In this document: positions 15,297 to 24,773 of the stretch, piece by piece | Numbering within the stretch: the first letter of the stretch is position 1 | Layout: each line of letters opens with the position of its first letter | DNA from: Herbiconiux gentiana | Lineage (GTDB): Bacteria; Actinomycetota; Actinomycetes; Actinomycetales; Microbacteriaceae | Reading direction: 5' to 3' | DNA length: 64,000 nucleotides | Assembly: GCF_024978135.1 (NCBI RefSeq) | Contig: NZ_JANTEZ010000008.1 | Span: 37,285-101,284 of the forward strand | Position numbers and translations under genes: made by a program | The notes under the pieces: generated by a model | What the model was told of the DNA's origin: nothing | What the model saw: the letters and a program-made list of their open reading frames with translations, nothing else | Database searches by the model: none

Positions 15297-16840
15297 GGCC
15301 GCACCACGAGCCGGAAGTCCGACGCGGTCACCACTTCGGACGGCGGCCCGACGGCGATCGGCCCCACCCAGGCGCCGACGAAGTCGCGACCCGCCTCGGG
15401 CGCGAGCTCCGTGAGATCGACCTCGGTGAGCAGGGCCCCGTCGACGGATGCGCGGCCGCCCAGCCCGTCGATCGAGAGCTCTAGGCGCGCCTCCCCCGAC
15501 CCGCTGGCCGACCCGGTCGCGAGCACCGACCGCTCCCCCGGGGTGAGCCGGAGGCACTGCACCACCCCGCCCGCGTCCACCGACAGCTCGAGCAGCGCCC
15601 GCTCCGACACCCGCAGCAGCAGTCCGCCGCGCCCGGCCGAGCCCGGCGGCACCCGGATCGTGACCGACACGTCGACCCGCTCACCGGGCAGTCGACGCCC
15701 CAGGAACGAGCGCGGCCCCACCTCGGCGGGCTCCCCACCGCCCCGGAGCGTCAGGACCCCATCGGCCTCGAGCTCGGCGAACTCGACGGGGTGGCGCCCG
15801 ACGCCCGTCCAGGCCAGGTCGAGCGCGCCGGCCCCGAAGCCCGCCACCACCAGGGGCGCCGCGGCCGGAGGCGCACCGCCTCCCGCCGTCGACACCTCTC
15901 GCTGCACCCGCCCCACGCCGGGCGCGAAGAGCGGCCGGCCGTCCTCCCACTCGACCGGCACCAGGCAGGTCTCGCGCCCGAGCAGCCCCTCGCGCACACC
16001 ACCGTCGCCGGCCGCCACCGGGCGGGTCGCGAGCACCGTGGCCCACCAGGCGCCCGTCGCATCCTGAACCAGATCGGCGTGACCGACGGCCGCGAACTCG
16101 CCGCGGCGCCCCAGCTCGCGGTGGCTGAGCCGCGGGTTGCCGGGGTCGCTGACGTAGGGCCCGGTGAGCTCGTCGCCATAGGCCACGCACACGGCGTGCT
16201 CCCCGGCCGTTCCCCCCTCGGCGGCCAGCAGCATCCACCCTCCCCCCGGGCGGCTCAGGATGCGCGGCCCCTCGGCCCAGACGGCACCGATCATCGCCCC
16301 GCCCCAGATCACCGTCGGCACCCCGAGCGGCTGGAACGTCGTGGGGTCGAGCTCGACCAGCCAGACGTCGGTCTGTCCGGCCCAGCGCGCGTCCGCCGCC
16401 GGCCGGGTGCCGGTGAGCCACAGCCGATCGCCGTCGACCGTCAGGCACGGATCGATGCCGCCGACCCCGTCGATCCAGACCGGATCCGACCAGGGTCCCC
16501 GCGCATCCGTCGCGGTCACCGCAAAGTGCCCGGTGCGCCCCGGCCAGGAGCCGTCGTCGGGCCCCACGACGGTGCAGACCACCACGAGACGGTCGCCGAT
16601 CACCCGCACCGACGGCGCGAACAGGCCGCGCGACGACTCCAGCCCGGCGAGATCGAGCTGCCCGGGCCGCTCGATGGCGTGGCCCACCTGCTGCCACTCG
16701 ACCAGGTCGCGGGAGACGTGCACGGGCAGGCCGGGCAGGTACTCGAAACTCGAGGTGACCAGCACGAACTCGTCGCCGAAGCGGCACACGCCCGGATCGG
16801 GGTGGCAGCCGGCGAGAACCGGATTGCGGTAGCGGGCCAT
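15293..16840 (-). CDS. GH43 beta-xylosidase / alpha-L-arabinofuranosidase
   Basis: A 515-residue cytoplasmic glycosidase without signal peptide. The five-bladed propeller catalytic triad is visible: base D15 (CHPDPGVC), pKa modulator D130 (GGIDPCL) and acid E190 (WAEGPRI). The C-terminal ~190 residues form a beta-sandwich extension as in GH43_11 xylosidases. The start is ATG 16840 after gaggag. It should release xylose or arabinose from oligosaccharides imported by the adjacent ABC system, together with the GH3 enzyme. The specificity (xylose or arabinose) cannot be fixed from sequence alone. Confidence 0.9.
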   Translation of the reverse strand: MARYRNPVLAGCHPDPGVCRFGDEFVLVTSSFEYLPGLPVHVSRDLVEWQQVGHAIERPGQLDLAGLESSRGLFAPSVRVIGDRLVVVCTVVGPDDGSWPGRTGHFAVTATDARGPWSDPVWIDGVGGIDPCLTVDGDRLWLTGTRPAADARWAGQTDVWLVELDPTTFQPLGVPTVIWGGAMIGAVWAEGPRILSRPGGGWMLLAAEGGTAGEHAVCVAYGDELTGPYVSDPGNPRLSHRELGRRGEFAAVGHADLVQDATGAWWATVLATRPVAAGDGGVREGLLGRETCLVPVEWEDGRPLFAPGVGRVQREVSTAGGGAPPAAAPLVVAGFGAGALDLAWTGVGRHPVEFAELEADGVLTLRGGGEPAEVGPRSFLGRRLPGERVDVSVTIRVPPGSAGRGGLLLRVSERALLELSVDAGGVVQCLRLTPGERSVLATGSASGSGEARLELSIDGLGGRASVDGALLTEVDLTELAPEAGRDFVGAWVGPIAVGPPSEVVTASDFRLVVRP

Positions 16841-16887
16841 CGTCGGCTCCTCTCGATGATGGCTCAGCCTAGACCCACAGAAAACAG

Positions 16888-16901
16888 TTTCGAAAACGTT
16901 T
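16888..16901. promoter_or_regulatory. overlapping LacI-type palindromes
   Basis: The octamer palindromes tttcgaaa (16888-16895) and aaacgttt (16894-16901) overlap by two bases in the divergent gap between the GH43-LacI and ABC-GH3 operons. Central CG with flanking A/T is characteristic of LacI-family operators, so this is the probable binding site of the adjacent repressor. Confidence 0.65.
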
Positions 16902-17012
16902 GACGACCCGGCGAGCGCTTGCGACACTGAGTGCGCCCGGCCGAGCCGGGACCCCGACCACCCATCCGTCCACAGCGGATGCATCTCAACGAAGAGAGAG
17001 CAGGTTGCACTC

Positions 17013-18296
17013 ATGAAACGCTCGAAGATCCTCACCGGATGCGCGGCGCTCGCCCTCAGCGCCCTGGCCCTGTCGGGCTGCGCCCCGAGCTCCGGCGAAT
17101 CCTCCGACGGCAGCGTCACGCTGACCTTCTGGCACAACTCCACCACCGGCGACGGAAAGAAGTACTGGGAGGACACCGCGGCCGCCTTCGAGAAGGCGAA
17201 CCCCGGCGTCACCATCGAGGTGCAGTCGCTGCAGAACGAGGAGATGGACGGCAAGCTGCAGACCGCCCTGAACTCCGGCGACGCCCCCGACGTGTTCATG
17301 GCCCGCGGCGGCGGCAAGCTCGCCGACGTCGTCAAGGCCGGCCAGGCGATGGACCTCAGCGACGGCATCTCCGCCGACGCGAAGGCCGCCGTCGGCAGCT
17401 CGCTCTCGGCGTTCGAGGTCGACGGCAAGAACTACGGCATGCCGGTCTCGGTGCTCCCCTCGGGCATCTTCTACTCCTCCGACCTGTTCTCGCAGGCCGG
17501 CGTCACGACTCCTCCGGCGACGATCGCCGACCTCGAGGCCGCCGACGAGAAGCTGAAGGCGGCCGGTATCGACCCGATCGCCGTCGGCGCGAAGGACGCC
17601 TGGCCCGCCGCGCACTGGTACTACAACTTCGCCCTGCGCGCCTGCTCGAAGGACGTGCTCGACTCGGCCGCCGAGAGCCGCAAGTTCGACGACCCGTGCT
17701 GGCTGAAGGCGGGCGAGGACCTGCAGGCCTTCATCGACACCGCTCCCTTCAACGACGGCTTCCTGACCACCGCCGCCCAGCAGGGCGCCGGATCCTCGGC
17801 CGGCCTGCTCGCCAACAAGCAGGCGAGCATGGAGCTGATGGGCGCGTGGGATCCCGGAGTGATCACCTCCCTCACCCCCGACGAGAAGCCGCTGGCCGAC
17901 CTGAAGTGGTTCCCCTTCCCCGAGGTCGAGGGCGGCGACGGCGAGCCCGGCGCCATGATGGGCGGCGTCGACGGGTTCTCCTGCTGGGTGAACGCGCCGA
18001 AGGAGTGCGTCGACTTCCTGAACTTCATGGTCGAGAAGTCGAACCAGGAGGCCTACGCCGACGCGTTCCAGACGCTCCCCGCCTCGCAGGACGCTCAGAG
18101 CGTCGTCAGCGACCCGGCCCTGAAGGACGTGCTCGCCGCCTACAACGAGGCCCCCTACGTGGTGGTCTGGCTCGACACGCTCTACGGCCAGAACGTGGGC
18201 AACGCCCTCAACGTCGCCGTCGTGGACATGTTCGCCGGCAAGGGTGATGCCGCGAGCATCGTCGACGCCGTGAACGACGCCGCGGCGAAGTCCTGA
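17013..18296 (+). CDS. CUT1 sugar ABC transporter substrate-binding lipoprotein
   Basis: A 427-residue extracytoplasmic solute-binding protein (family 1). The signal peptide ends at the lipobox LSGC (Cys23). The mature part begins with the typical strand-1 pattern VTLTFWHNSTTG, followed by AAFEKANPGVTIEV and GDAPDVFMARGGG. Several Trp residues (e.g. WYYN, WFPFPE) suit a sugar-stacking cleft. It heads the operon with two permeases and the GH3 enzyme. No ATPase is encoded here, so a shared MsiK-like ATPase elsewhere in the genome is expected, as is common for CUT1 systems in actinobacteria. Confidence 0.93.
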   Translation: MKRSKILTGCAALALSALALSGCAPSSGESSDGSVTLTFWHNSTTGDGKKYWEDTAAAFEKANPGVTIEVQSLQNEEMDGKLQTALNSGDAPDVFMARGGGKLADVVKAGQAMDLSDGISADAKAAVGSSLSAFEVDGKNYGMPVSVLPSGIFYSSDLFSQAGVTTPPATIADLEAADEKLKAAGIDPIAVGAKDAWPAAHWYYNFALRACSKDVLDSAAESRKFDDPCWLKAGEDLQAFIDTAPFNDGFLTTAAQQGAGSSAGLLANKQASMELMGAWDPGVITSLTPDEKPLADLKWFPFPEVEGGDGEPGAMMGGVDGFSCWVNAPKECVDFLNFMVEKSNQEAYADAFQTLPASQDAQSVVSDPALKDVLAAYNEAPYVVVWLDTLYGQNVGNALNVAVVDMFAGKGDAASIVDAVNDAAAKS

Positions 18297-18306
18297 GGCG
18301 CGCGCC

Positions 18307-19290
18307 GTGGCTACCGTGACCGCACCCCCGCTGACGCCGACATCGACGCCGACGCCCGGGCCGTCGACGGGAGCCACGGCGCGCCGTCGCCGCTGGGCGA
18401 CCCGGGGCGAACTGGCCCTGCTGCTCGGCCCCGCCCTGATCGTCTTCTGCGGCTTCGTCATCCTGCCGGTGGCGATGGCGGCGTACTACGGATTCTTCAG
18501 CTGGTCGGGCTACGGCCCGGCGGTCGACTTCGTCGGGATCCGCAACTACGTCACCATCCTCACCGACCCCGACTTCCACGAGGCGCTCGGGCACAACGCC
18601 TTCATCGTCGTGATGTCGCTCGTGCTGCAGGGCCCCCTCGCCCTGGGGCTCGCCCTGCTGCTGAACCGCAAGCTGCGGTTCCAGTCGGTCATCCGGGTGC
18701 TGATCTTCGTGCCCTACGTCATCTCCGAGGTCGTCGTCGGTCTCGGCTGGGGGCTGATGCTCCAGTCGAGCGGCGCCGTCAACGGTCTGCTCGACAAGAC
18801 CGGGCTCGGTGCCTTCGCCGCCGACTGGATCTCGGAGCCCGGCCGGGCGATCTGGACCCTGCTCGTCATCATCACCTGGAAGTACATCGGCTTCGCCGTC
18901 ATCCTCTTCCTCGCCGGGCTCCAGGGCATCCCCGAGGAGCTCTCCGAGGCGGCGGCCATCGACGGCGCGTCGTTCTGGCAGATCCAGCGGCACATCGTGC
19001 TGCCGCTGCTCGGCCCGACCGTGCGCATCTGGGCGTTCCTGTCGATCATCGGGTCGCTGCAGCTGTTCGACCTGGTCTGGATCATCTGGGGCCAGTACGT
19101 CGCCTCCACGGCCGGCACCTCGACGATGGCCACCTACATGGTCGCCAACGGCCGCAACGCCGGCAGCTACGGCTACGGCAGCGCGGTGGCCGTCGTCATG
19201 TTCCTCATCTCCCTCGCCGTGGCGCTGCTCTACCAGCGCTTCGTGCTGCGCCGCGACACCGACGGCGCCCTCACCGGAAGCAGCAAATGA
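18307..19290 (+). CDS. CUT1 sugar ABC permease, MalF-like
   Basis: A 327-residue inner-membrane permease starting at GTG 18307, 10 bp after the binding-protein gene. A Thr/Pro-rich cytoplasmic N-terminus precedes six transmembrane segments. The EAA loop that docks the ATPase is EELSEAAAIDGASFWQ (~215-230). The stop overlaps the next permease start (ATGA). Membrane partner of the MalG-like protein. Confidence 0.93.
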   Translation: MATVTAPPLTPTSTPTPGPSTGATARRRRWATRGELALLLGPALIVFCGFVILPVAMAAYYGFFSWSGYGPAVDFVGIRNYVTILTDPDFHEALGHNAFIVVMSLVLQGPLALGLALLLNRKLRFQSVIRVLIFVPYVISEVVVGLGWGLMLQSSGAVNGLLDKTGLGAFAADWISEPGRAIWTLLVIITWKYIGFAVILFLAGLQGIPEELSEAAAIDGASFWQIQRHIVLPLLGPTVRIWAFLSIIGSLQLFDLVWIIWGQYVASTAGTSTMATYMVANGRNAGSYGYGSAVAVVMFLISLAVALLYQRFVLRRDTDGALTGSSK

Positions 19291-20195
19291 TGGCAACCCC
19301 CACCCTGCAGAAGCCGGTGACGGAGCAGTCGACGACCAGGCGCGCACCGGCCGCATCCGCCGCCCCCGTCGGCACCCGGCGCCGCTCGAGCAGCCTCGTG
19401 ATCTACTTCGTCGCGCTCGTGCTCGTCGGCCTCATGCTCGCGCCGATCGCCTACATCATCCTCGGCGGCTTCCGGTCGAACTCCGAGATCACCGTCGACC
19501 CCGCCGGGCTGCCGGTGCAGTGGAACTGGTCGAACTACTCCGATGTGCTCGGCAGCGGCGTGTTCTGGGGCCAGATGGCCAACTCGACCATCGCGGCCGT
19601 GGTGACCACCCTGTTCGTCGTGGTGCTCGGCCTGATGGCGGCCTTCGCCCTCTCGCGCTACGCCTTCCGCGGGCGCGGTGCCGTGTACGCCCTGTTCACC
19701 GCCGGTCTGATGTTCCCGATGACCGTGGCGATCACGCCGCTCTACATCCTGGTGCGCGACCTCGGGCTGATGAACTCGCTCGCGGGCGTCATCGTGCCGC
19801 AGATCGCCTTCGGGCTGCCGGTGACGGTCATCGTGCTGGTGCCGTTCCTCTCGGCGATCCCGCGCGAGCTGCAGGAGGCGGCGTCGATCGACGGCTGCAG
19901 CCGCCTCGGCTTCTTCTGGCGGATGGTGCTGCCGCTGGCGGTGCCCGGCGTGATCACCGTGGGCATCCTCGCCTTCGTCGCGAGCTGGAACTCCTACATC
20001 CTGCCGCTGTTCATCCTCAACAACGAGGCCGCGTTCACGCTGCCGCTCGGCACCCAGGCGTTCGCGTCGCAGTACTCGGTCGACACGGCGAAGGTGCTGG
20101 CCTTCACCTCGCTGTCGATGATCCCGGCCCTCATCTTCTTCAGCCTCTTCGAGCGGCGCATCGTGGGCGGTCTCACGGGCGCCGTCAAGGGCTGA
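19287..20195 (+). CDS. CUT1 sugar ABC permease, MalG-like
   Basis: A 302-residue permease translated from ATG 19287, overlapping the preceding stop; the next codon is also ATG. It has six transmembrane segments, an EAA loop PRELQEAASIDGCSR (~191-205), and the MalG-type C-terminus ending FERRIVGGLTGAVKG. It forms the channel with the MalF-like subunit for uptake of xylan-derived oligosaccharides (substrate inferred from the GH43 and GH3 neighbours). Confidence 0.93.
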   Translation: MMATPTLQKPVTEQSTTRRAPAASAAPVGTRRRSSSLVIYFVALVLVGLMLAPIAYIILGGFRSNSEITVDPAGLPVQWNWSNYSDVLGSGVFWGQMANSTIAAVVTTLFVVVLGLMAAFALSRYAFRGRGAVYALFTAGLMFPMTVAITPLYILVRDLGLMNSLAGVIVPQIAFGLPVTVIVLVPFLSAIPRELQEAASIDGCSRLGFFWRMVLPLAVPGVITVGILAFVASWNSYILPLFILNNEAAFTLPLGTQAFASQYSVDTAKVLAFTSLSMIPALIFFSLFERRIVGGLTGAVKG

Positions 20196-20226
20196 CCCTC
20201 TCCTGCTAGCCGAAAGCGAACCCGTC

Positions 20227-22530
20227 GTGACCACTCCCCTCCCCGCCTCCGACCGTGTGCACGGGCTGCTCGCCCAGATGACGCTCGAGGAGAAACTCGC
20301 CCAGCTCGTGGGCTTCTGGGTCGATCAGAGCGACGACGCCGTCGCGCCGATGGCCGGAGACATGAACACCCGCGGTCTCTACCGCGACGCCGTCGAGCAC
20401 GGCATCGGCCACCTCACCCGGGTCTACGGCACCCGCCCGATCGACCCGGTGGAGCGGGCCGACTGGCTCTGGGCCGAGCAGCGACGGCTCGTCGCGGAGA
20501 CCCGGCTGGGCATCCCGGCCCTCGTGCACGAGGAGTGCCTGACCGGGCTCGCCGCGTGGAAGGCCGCGACCTTCCCCACCCCGCTGGCGTGGGGCGCCGC
20601 GTTCGACCCCGAGCTGGTCGAGCGGGTCGGCGCCGCGATCGGTCGCTCGATGCGCGAGGTCGGAGTGCACCAGGGGCTCGCGCCGGTGCTCGACGTCGTG
20701 CGCGACCCCCGCTGGGGCCGGGTCGACGAGTGCATCGCCGAGGACCCGTACGTCGTCGGCACCATCGGCACCGCCTACGTGCGCGGTCTCCAGCAGGCCG
20801 GCGTGCACGCCACCCTGAAGCACTTCGCCGGCTACTCGGCCTCGCAGGCCGGCCGCAACCACGCGCCGGTGCACCTCGGTGCCCGCGAGCTGGCCGACGT
20901 GTTCCTTCCGCCGTTCGAGATGGCGATCCGCGAGGGCGGCGCCCGCTCGGTGATGAACTCGTACACCGAGATCGACGGGGTGCCGGTCGCCGCGAACGCC
21001 GCCCTGCTCACCGGTCTGCTCCGCGACGGCTGGGGCTTCGACGGCACCGTCGTGTCGGACTACTTCGCCGTCGCCTTCCTGGCGAGCATGCACGCCGTCG
21101 CCGGCTCGCTCGGCGAGGCCGCCCGGCTCGCCCTCGAGGCGGGCATCGACGTCGAGCTGCCGACCGGTGACGCGTACCTGGCGCTCGCCGAGGAGGTGCG
21201 CGCCGGCCGCGTTCCCGAGAGCCTGATCGACCGCTCGGTGCTGCGGGTGCTCGGCGAGAAGGAGGAGCTCGGCCTCCTCGACGAGACCTTCGACGAGGCT
21301 CCCACCACGATCGACCTCGACGATGCCGAGCACCGGATGCTCGCCCGGCAGCTCGCCGCCGAATCCGTCGTGCTGCTGAGCAACGACGGCGTCCTCCCGC
21401 TCGCGCAGCCCTCCCAGGTCGCGGTCATCGGGCCCAATGCCGATTCGGCCGAGGCCCTGATGGGCTGCTACTCCTTCGTCAACCACGTGCTGGCGCACCA
21501 CCCGGGAACCCCGATGGGCATCGAGATCCCCACGGTGCGCGCCGCCCTGGCCGACGCCCTCGGTTCCGCCGCCACCGTGACGTACTCGCAGGGTGCCGAC
21601 GTCGAAGGCGACGACCGCTCCGGCATCGCGGCGGCCGTCGCGAGCGCCCGGGACGCCGACGTGGCCGTGGTCGTCGTGGGCGACCGGGCCGGCCTCTTCG
21701 GCCGCGGAACCGTCGGCGAGGGCAACGACGTCGAGAGTCTCGAGCTCCCCGGTGTGCAGCGGCAGCTCGTCGAAGCGGTCGTCGCGTCGGGCACGCCGGT
21801 GGTGATGGTGGTCGTCACCGGCCGGCCCTACGCGATCGACTGGGCGATCTCGGGCGCCGCGCGCCCTGCGGCCGTGCTGCAGGCGTTCTTCCCGGGCGAG
21901 GAGGGCGGCACGGCTCTCGCAGACGTGATCTCGGGAGCCGTGTCGCCGAGCGGCCACCTGCCCGTGTCGCTGCCGCGCTCGGCCGGCGCCCAGCCCTTCT
22001 CCTACCACCACCCGATCCTCGGCGGCGCCTCCGAGGTCACGAGCGCCGACAGCACTCCCGTGCTGCCGTTCGGCCACGGCCTGAGCTACACCACCTTCGA
22101 GCGCTCCGAGCTGACCGCCGATGCCGAGGTCACCGCCGGTGACGCCTTCAGGGCCTCGGTGCGCATCCGGAACACGGGCGACCGCGCGGCCACCGACCTC
22201 GTGCAGCTCTACGCCCGCGACCTCGTGGGCAGCGTCACCCGACCGGTCGCCCAGCTGCTCGGCTACCACCGGGTGGCGCTCGAGCCGGGCGAGGAAGCGG
22301 TGGTGCGCTTCCGGGTGCCGACCACCCGGCTCGCCTTCAGCGGTGTCGACCTCACGCGCATCGTGGAGCCGGGCGCGGTGGAACTCTGGGTGGGTCCGTC
22401 GTGCGCCGAGCGCGAGACCGAGACGGCGCTCGAGATCGTGGGGGCCGTGCATCCGGTCACGGTCGACGACGAGCTGCTCGTGGCCGTCGAGGTCGACCGG
22501 ATGCCCGCCCGCGCGGTCGCGCAGGCCTGA
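20227..22530 (+). CDS. GH3 beta-glucosidase/beta-xylosidase
   Basis: A 767-residue intracellular glycoside hydrolase starting at GTG 20227. The N-terminal TIM-barrel domain includes QMTLEEKLAQLVGFW, the K/H motif LKHFAGYS, and the nucleophile D278 in GTVVSDYFAV. The second alpha/beta sandwich domain contains the region FGRGTVGEGNDVES that supplies the acid/base. A fibronectin-III-like domain (~630-755) ends the protein. There is no signal peptide, consistent with hydrolysis of imported oligosaccharides. It is the last gene of the ABC operon. A hairpin follows at 22531-22548. Confidence 0.93.
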   Translation: MTTPLPASDRVHGLLAQMTLEEKLAQLVGFWVDQSDDAVAPMAGDMNTRGLYRDAVEHGIGHLTRVYGTRPIDPVERADWLWAEQRRLVAETRLGIPALVHEECLTGLAAWKAATFPTPLAWGAAFDPELVERVGAAIGRSMREVGVHQGLAPVLDVVRDPRWGRVDECIAEDPYVVGTIGTAYVRGLQQAGVHATLKHFAGYSASQAGRNHAPVHLGARELADVFLPPFEMAIREGGARSVMNSYTEIDGVPVAANAALLTGLLRDGWGFDGTVVSDYFAVAFLASMHAVAGSLGEAARLALEAGIDVELPTGDAYLALAEEVRAGRVPESLIDRSVLRVLGEKEELGLLDETFDEAPTTIDLDDAEHRMLARQLAAESVVLLSNDGVLPLAQPSQVAVIGPNADSAEALMGCYSFVNHVLAHHPGTPMGIEIPTVRAALADALGSAATVTYSQGADVEGDDRSGIAAAVASARDADVAVVVVGDRAGLFGRGTVGEGNDVESLELPGVQRQLVEAVVASGTPVVMVVVTGRPYAIDWAISGAARPAAVLQAFFPGEEGGTALADVISGAVSPSGHLPVSLPRSAGAQPFSYHHPILGGASEVTSADSTPVLPFGHGLSYTTFERSELTADAEVTAGDAFRASVRIRNTGDRAATDLVQLYARDLVGSVTRPVAQLLGYHRVALEPGEEAVVRFRVPTTRLAFSGVDLTRIVEPGAVELWVGPSCAERETETALEIVGAVHPVTVDDELLVAVEVDRMPARAVAQA

Positions 22531-22548
22531 CCCCGCGCGTCAGCGGGG
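22531..22548. terminator. hairpin between convergent GH3 and FAD-protein genes
   Basis: A six-base-pair GC stem, ccccgc/gcgggg with loop gcgtca, starts right after the GH3 stop and overlaps the 16-bp repeat array. There is no T tract, so termination efficiency is uncertain. Confidence 0.5.
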
Positions 22549-22586
22549 CCGCCGGTCAGCGGGGCCGCGGGTCAGCGGGGCCGGGC
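22539..22586. repeat. 16-bp tandem repeat, three copies, at FAD-protein 3' end
   Basis: Units at 22539-22554, 22555-22570 and 22571-22586 share gtcagcggggccg. On the minus strand each carries TGA. The copy at 22572-22574 is the actual stop of the FAD-protein gene, and the others lie 16 and 32 bp downstream in the other two frames. Confidence 0.95.
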
Positions 22587-24773
22587 CGCGAATTCGCCCC
22601 AAAGGCGGTCGGTGAAGGCGTCGGGCGGGAGCGGAGTGGCGTTGTCCGCGGCGGGTGCAGCGGGCGCAGCCAGCTCCGGCGCCGCGAGGTCGGCGAGGTG
22701 GCGGAGGAGTGCGCGGGCCACGCGGTCGTTCTCGCGGCAGGCGACCGCGTTCGTGCGGGGGCGGGAGAAGGCGCCCACGAAGGGCGAGTTCGTGTACGGG
22801 CCGATGGCGTAGCTGCGGCCGGAGGGCTCGTCGGCGTGTAGCACCCGGCGGTCGTCGGGGCGCACCGCCAGGCGGCCGGTCGGCGCGCGGAAGTGGGCGT
22901 CGTGGGCGACGTCCTCGACCGCGGCGCCCGCGTCGAGCAGCGCGCGCAGCAGTGCGTTGTCGCTGCGGGTCACACTCGTCTCGGGCAGGCGGGCGTCGAC
23001 GAGGGCGCTGGCGGTGACCTCCTCGTGGTCGGCGGAGCTCGCCCGGAACACCCCTCCCTCCTCGTCGGCCTCGACCCGCAGCCCGGCGCCGAGGAAGTGC
23101 ACCACCCCCGCCTCCGACAGCGCCAGCAGCTCCTCGAGCCGATGGGCGGGCGGGCCGCTCGCGATGAAGCTGAACCAGCCGAGCCACCAGCCGTTGATGT
23201 CCTCGACGCGCGACCGGGCCGTCCACGTGGGTGATGAGACGATCTCGGCGAGGGCGAACAGCGAGGTGAGCAGCGCGATGAACAGCCCGAGGGTGGCGCT
23301 GTGCTCGGGCCGGGTGCGCAGGCGCAGGTCGCGCTCGATGTAGTCGCGCACGCGCTGCTGCAGGTCCTCCGCACCGTCGGCCGGGAAATCGAGCGGATGA
23401 TCGAGCACACGATCGAGCGGACGATCGAGGGTAGGCAGGAACAGCCGGTCGATCTCGTGGATGACCGCGTGCTCGATCAGCTCCGTGAGCGCCGCGGCAT
23501 CCCGCCGCACCCGCTCCTCGTCGGCCGCGTCGCTCACCACCGGGGCGGCGAAACCGCGACCGCACGGCACTGCCGCCGGCGAACCCGACGCCGTCGCCGC
23601 GATCGACGCCCGCGGGTCGAGTGCCTCGAAGCGCGCCGCGAACTCGGCCCAGCCGATCCGCACCCGCTCCGGGTGGCCGGTCGCCAGCTCCCGGTAGTAG
23701 CCCCAGAGCATCTCCTGCGCGATCAGCGGCCAGACGTCGGCGGCGAAGTCGAGCGAACCCCGCGACGCCTCGAGCTCCGCGGCGACCGCGGGGGTGAAGA
23801 AGCGCCCCGTCGGGGCCTCGCCGGCGAGCGCCGAGCCGATCTTCGAGTGGTACGGCACCCCGCGCCGTGAACCGATCAGGATGCGCGGCTCCCGCCCGGA
23901 GGGCTCGTACCTCAGCCGCCCCTCCTCCCGGCGGAACACTCCCCCGCGCCCCTCGGTGAGCAGCACGATCAGGTCGACCGCCGCGAGCCCGAAGCCCCGC
24001 ACGATCAGCCGCTGGCCGGGCACGATGGCGCGGGTGTCCGCGTCGGCGGTGAAGGCCGGTGGCAGGTAGTAGAGCTCTCGGCGCCGGGCGAAGTCGATCA
24101 GCCGGGCGTGCTCGGGCTGCGGATCGGCGCCCGTGTGACCCAGGGAGTACAGCACGAGGTCGACGGTGAGGGCCCGGCCCCGGTCGAGGCCGACGCGGCG
24201 GCGGCCATCCGGCAGCTCGGTCACCGCGGTCGCGCGGGCCCGGTGCTCGCGCACCTCGACGCCCGGGCCGAGTGCGGCGAGCGCCTCCTCGTGGAACCAG
24301 CGGAGGTAGAGGCTCTGCAGGCGCCTCGTCGGGAAGCTCGCCGGCCCGAGGTGCCGCAGCTCGGCACGCAGGGCGTCGTCGAGGCGGTCGGCGGGCACCC
24401 GGATGCTCCCCGAACGCACCCGGTCGACCCACTCGATCAGCGAGGGCCCGGGGCGCACCGGCCCGTCCACGGTGGAGGTCTCGTCGGTGAACATGGTGAC
24501 GTCGGCCGCCATCGAGTTGAGTTTCAGCAGCGGGGACTGGTCGTGCCGCCAGATGCGGCCGGGGCCGGCCGGGTGGGGGTCGACGAGGTGCACGACGAGC
24601 GCCGGAGCGCCGTCACGGGTGCGCCGGTCGCGGCCCCAGAGCTCGTCGAGGTTCGCCGCCAGGCGCTCGAGCACTCCGACACCCCGCGGGCCGGCGCCGA
24701 CGATCGCGATCGAGACCGGGGCGGCGGGGCGGGTGGGGGCCGGGTGCGAGGGGGCCGGGATACGTGCGGACAT
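22572..24773 (-). CDS. FAD/NAD(P)-binding oxidoreductase-like protein
   Basis: A 733-residue protein starting at ATG 24773 (MSARIPAP). A dinucleotide-binding motif lies near the N-terminus (IAIVGAGPRGVGVLERLAANL, ~24-44), followed by the FAD_NAD_binding region with WRHDQSPLLKLNSMAADV and a second segment QRLIVRGFGLAAVDL. Proteins of this family often accompany organosulfur or amino-acid salvage operons, but their reaction is not settled. It is divergent from the SsuD-like monooxygenase operon (153-bp gap). Its stop lies in a 16-bp tandem array. Confidence 0.82.
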   Translation of the reverse strand: MSARIPAPSHPAPTRPAAPVSIAIVGAGPRGVGVLERLAANLDELWGRDRRTRDGAPALVVHLVDPHPAGPGRIWRHDQSPLLKLNSMAADVTMFTDETSTVDGPVRPGPSLIEWVDRVRSGSIRVPADRLDDALRAELRHLGPASFPTRRLQSLYLRWFHEEALAALGPGVEVREHRARATAVTELPDGRRRVGLDRGRALTVDLVLYSLGHTGADPQPEHARLIDFARRRELYYLPPAFTADADTRAIVPGQRLIVRGFGLAAVDLIVLLTEGRGGVFRREEGRLRYEPSGREPRILIGSRRGVPYHSKIGSALAGEAPTGRFFTPAVAAELEASRGSLDFAADVWPLIAQEMLWGYYRELATGHPERVRIGWAEFAARFEALDPRASIAATASGSPAAVPCGRGFAAPVVSDAADEERVRRDAAALTELIEHAVIHEIDRLFLPTLDRPLDRVLDHPLDFPADGAEDLQQRVRDYIERDLRLRTRPEHSATLGLFIALLTSLFALAEIVSSPTWTARSRVEDINGWWLGWFSFIASGPPAHRLEELLALSEAGVVHFLGAGLRVEADEEGGVFRASSADHEEVTASALVDARLPETSVTRSDNALLRALLDAGAAVEDVAHDAHFRAPTGRLAVRPDDRRVLHADEPSGRSYAIGPYTNSPFVGAFSRPRTNAVACRENDRVARALLRHLADLAAPELAAPAAPAADNATPLPPDAFTDRLWGEFAARPR

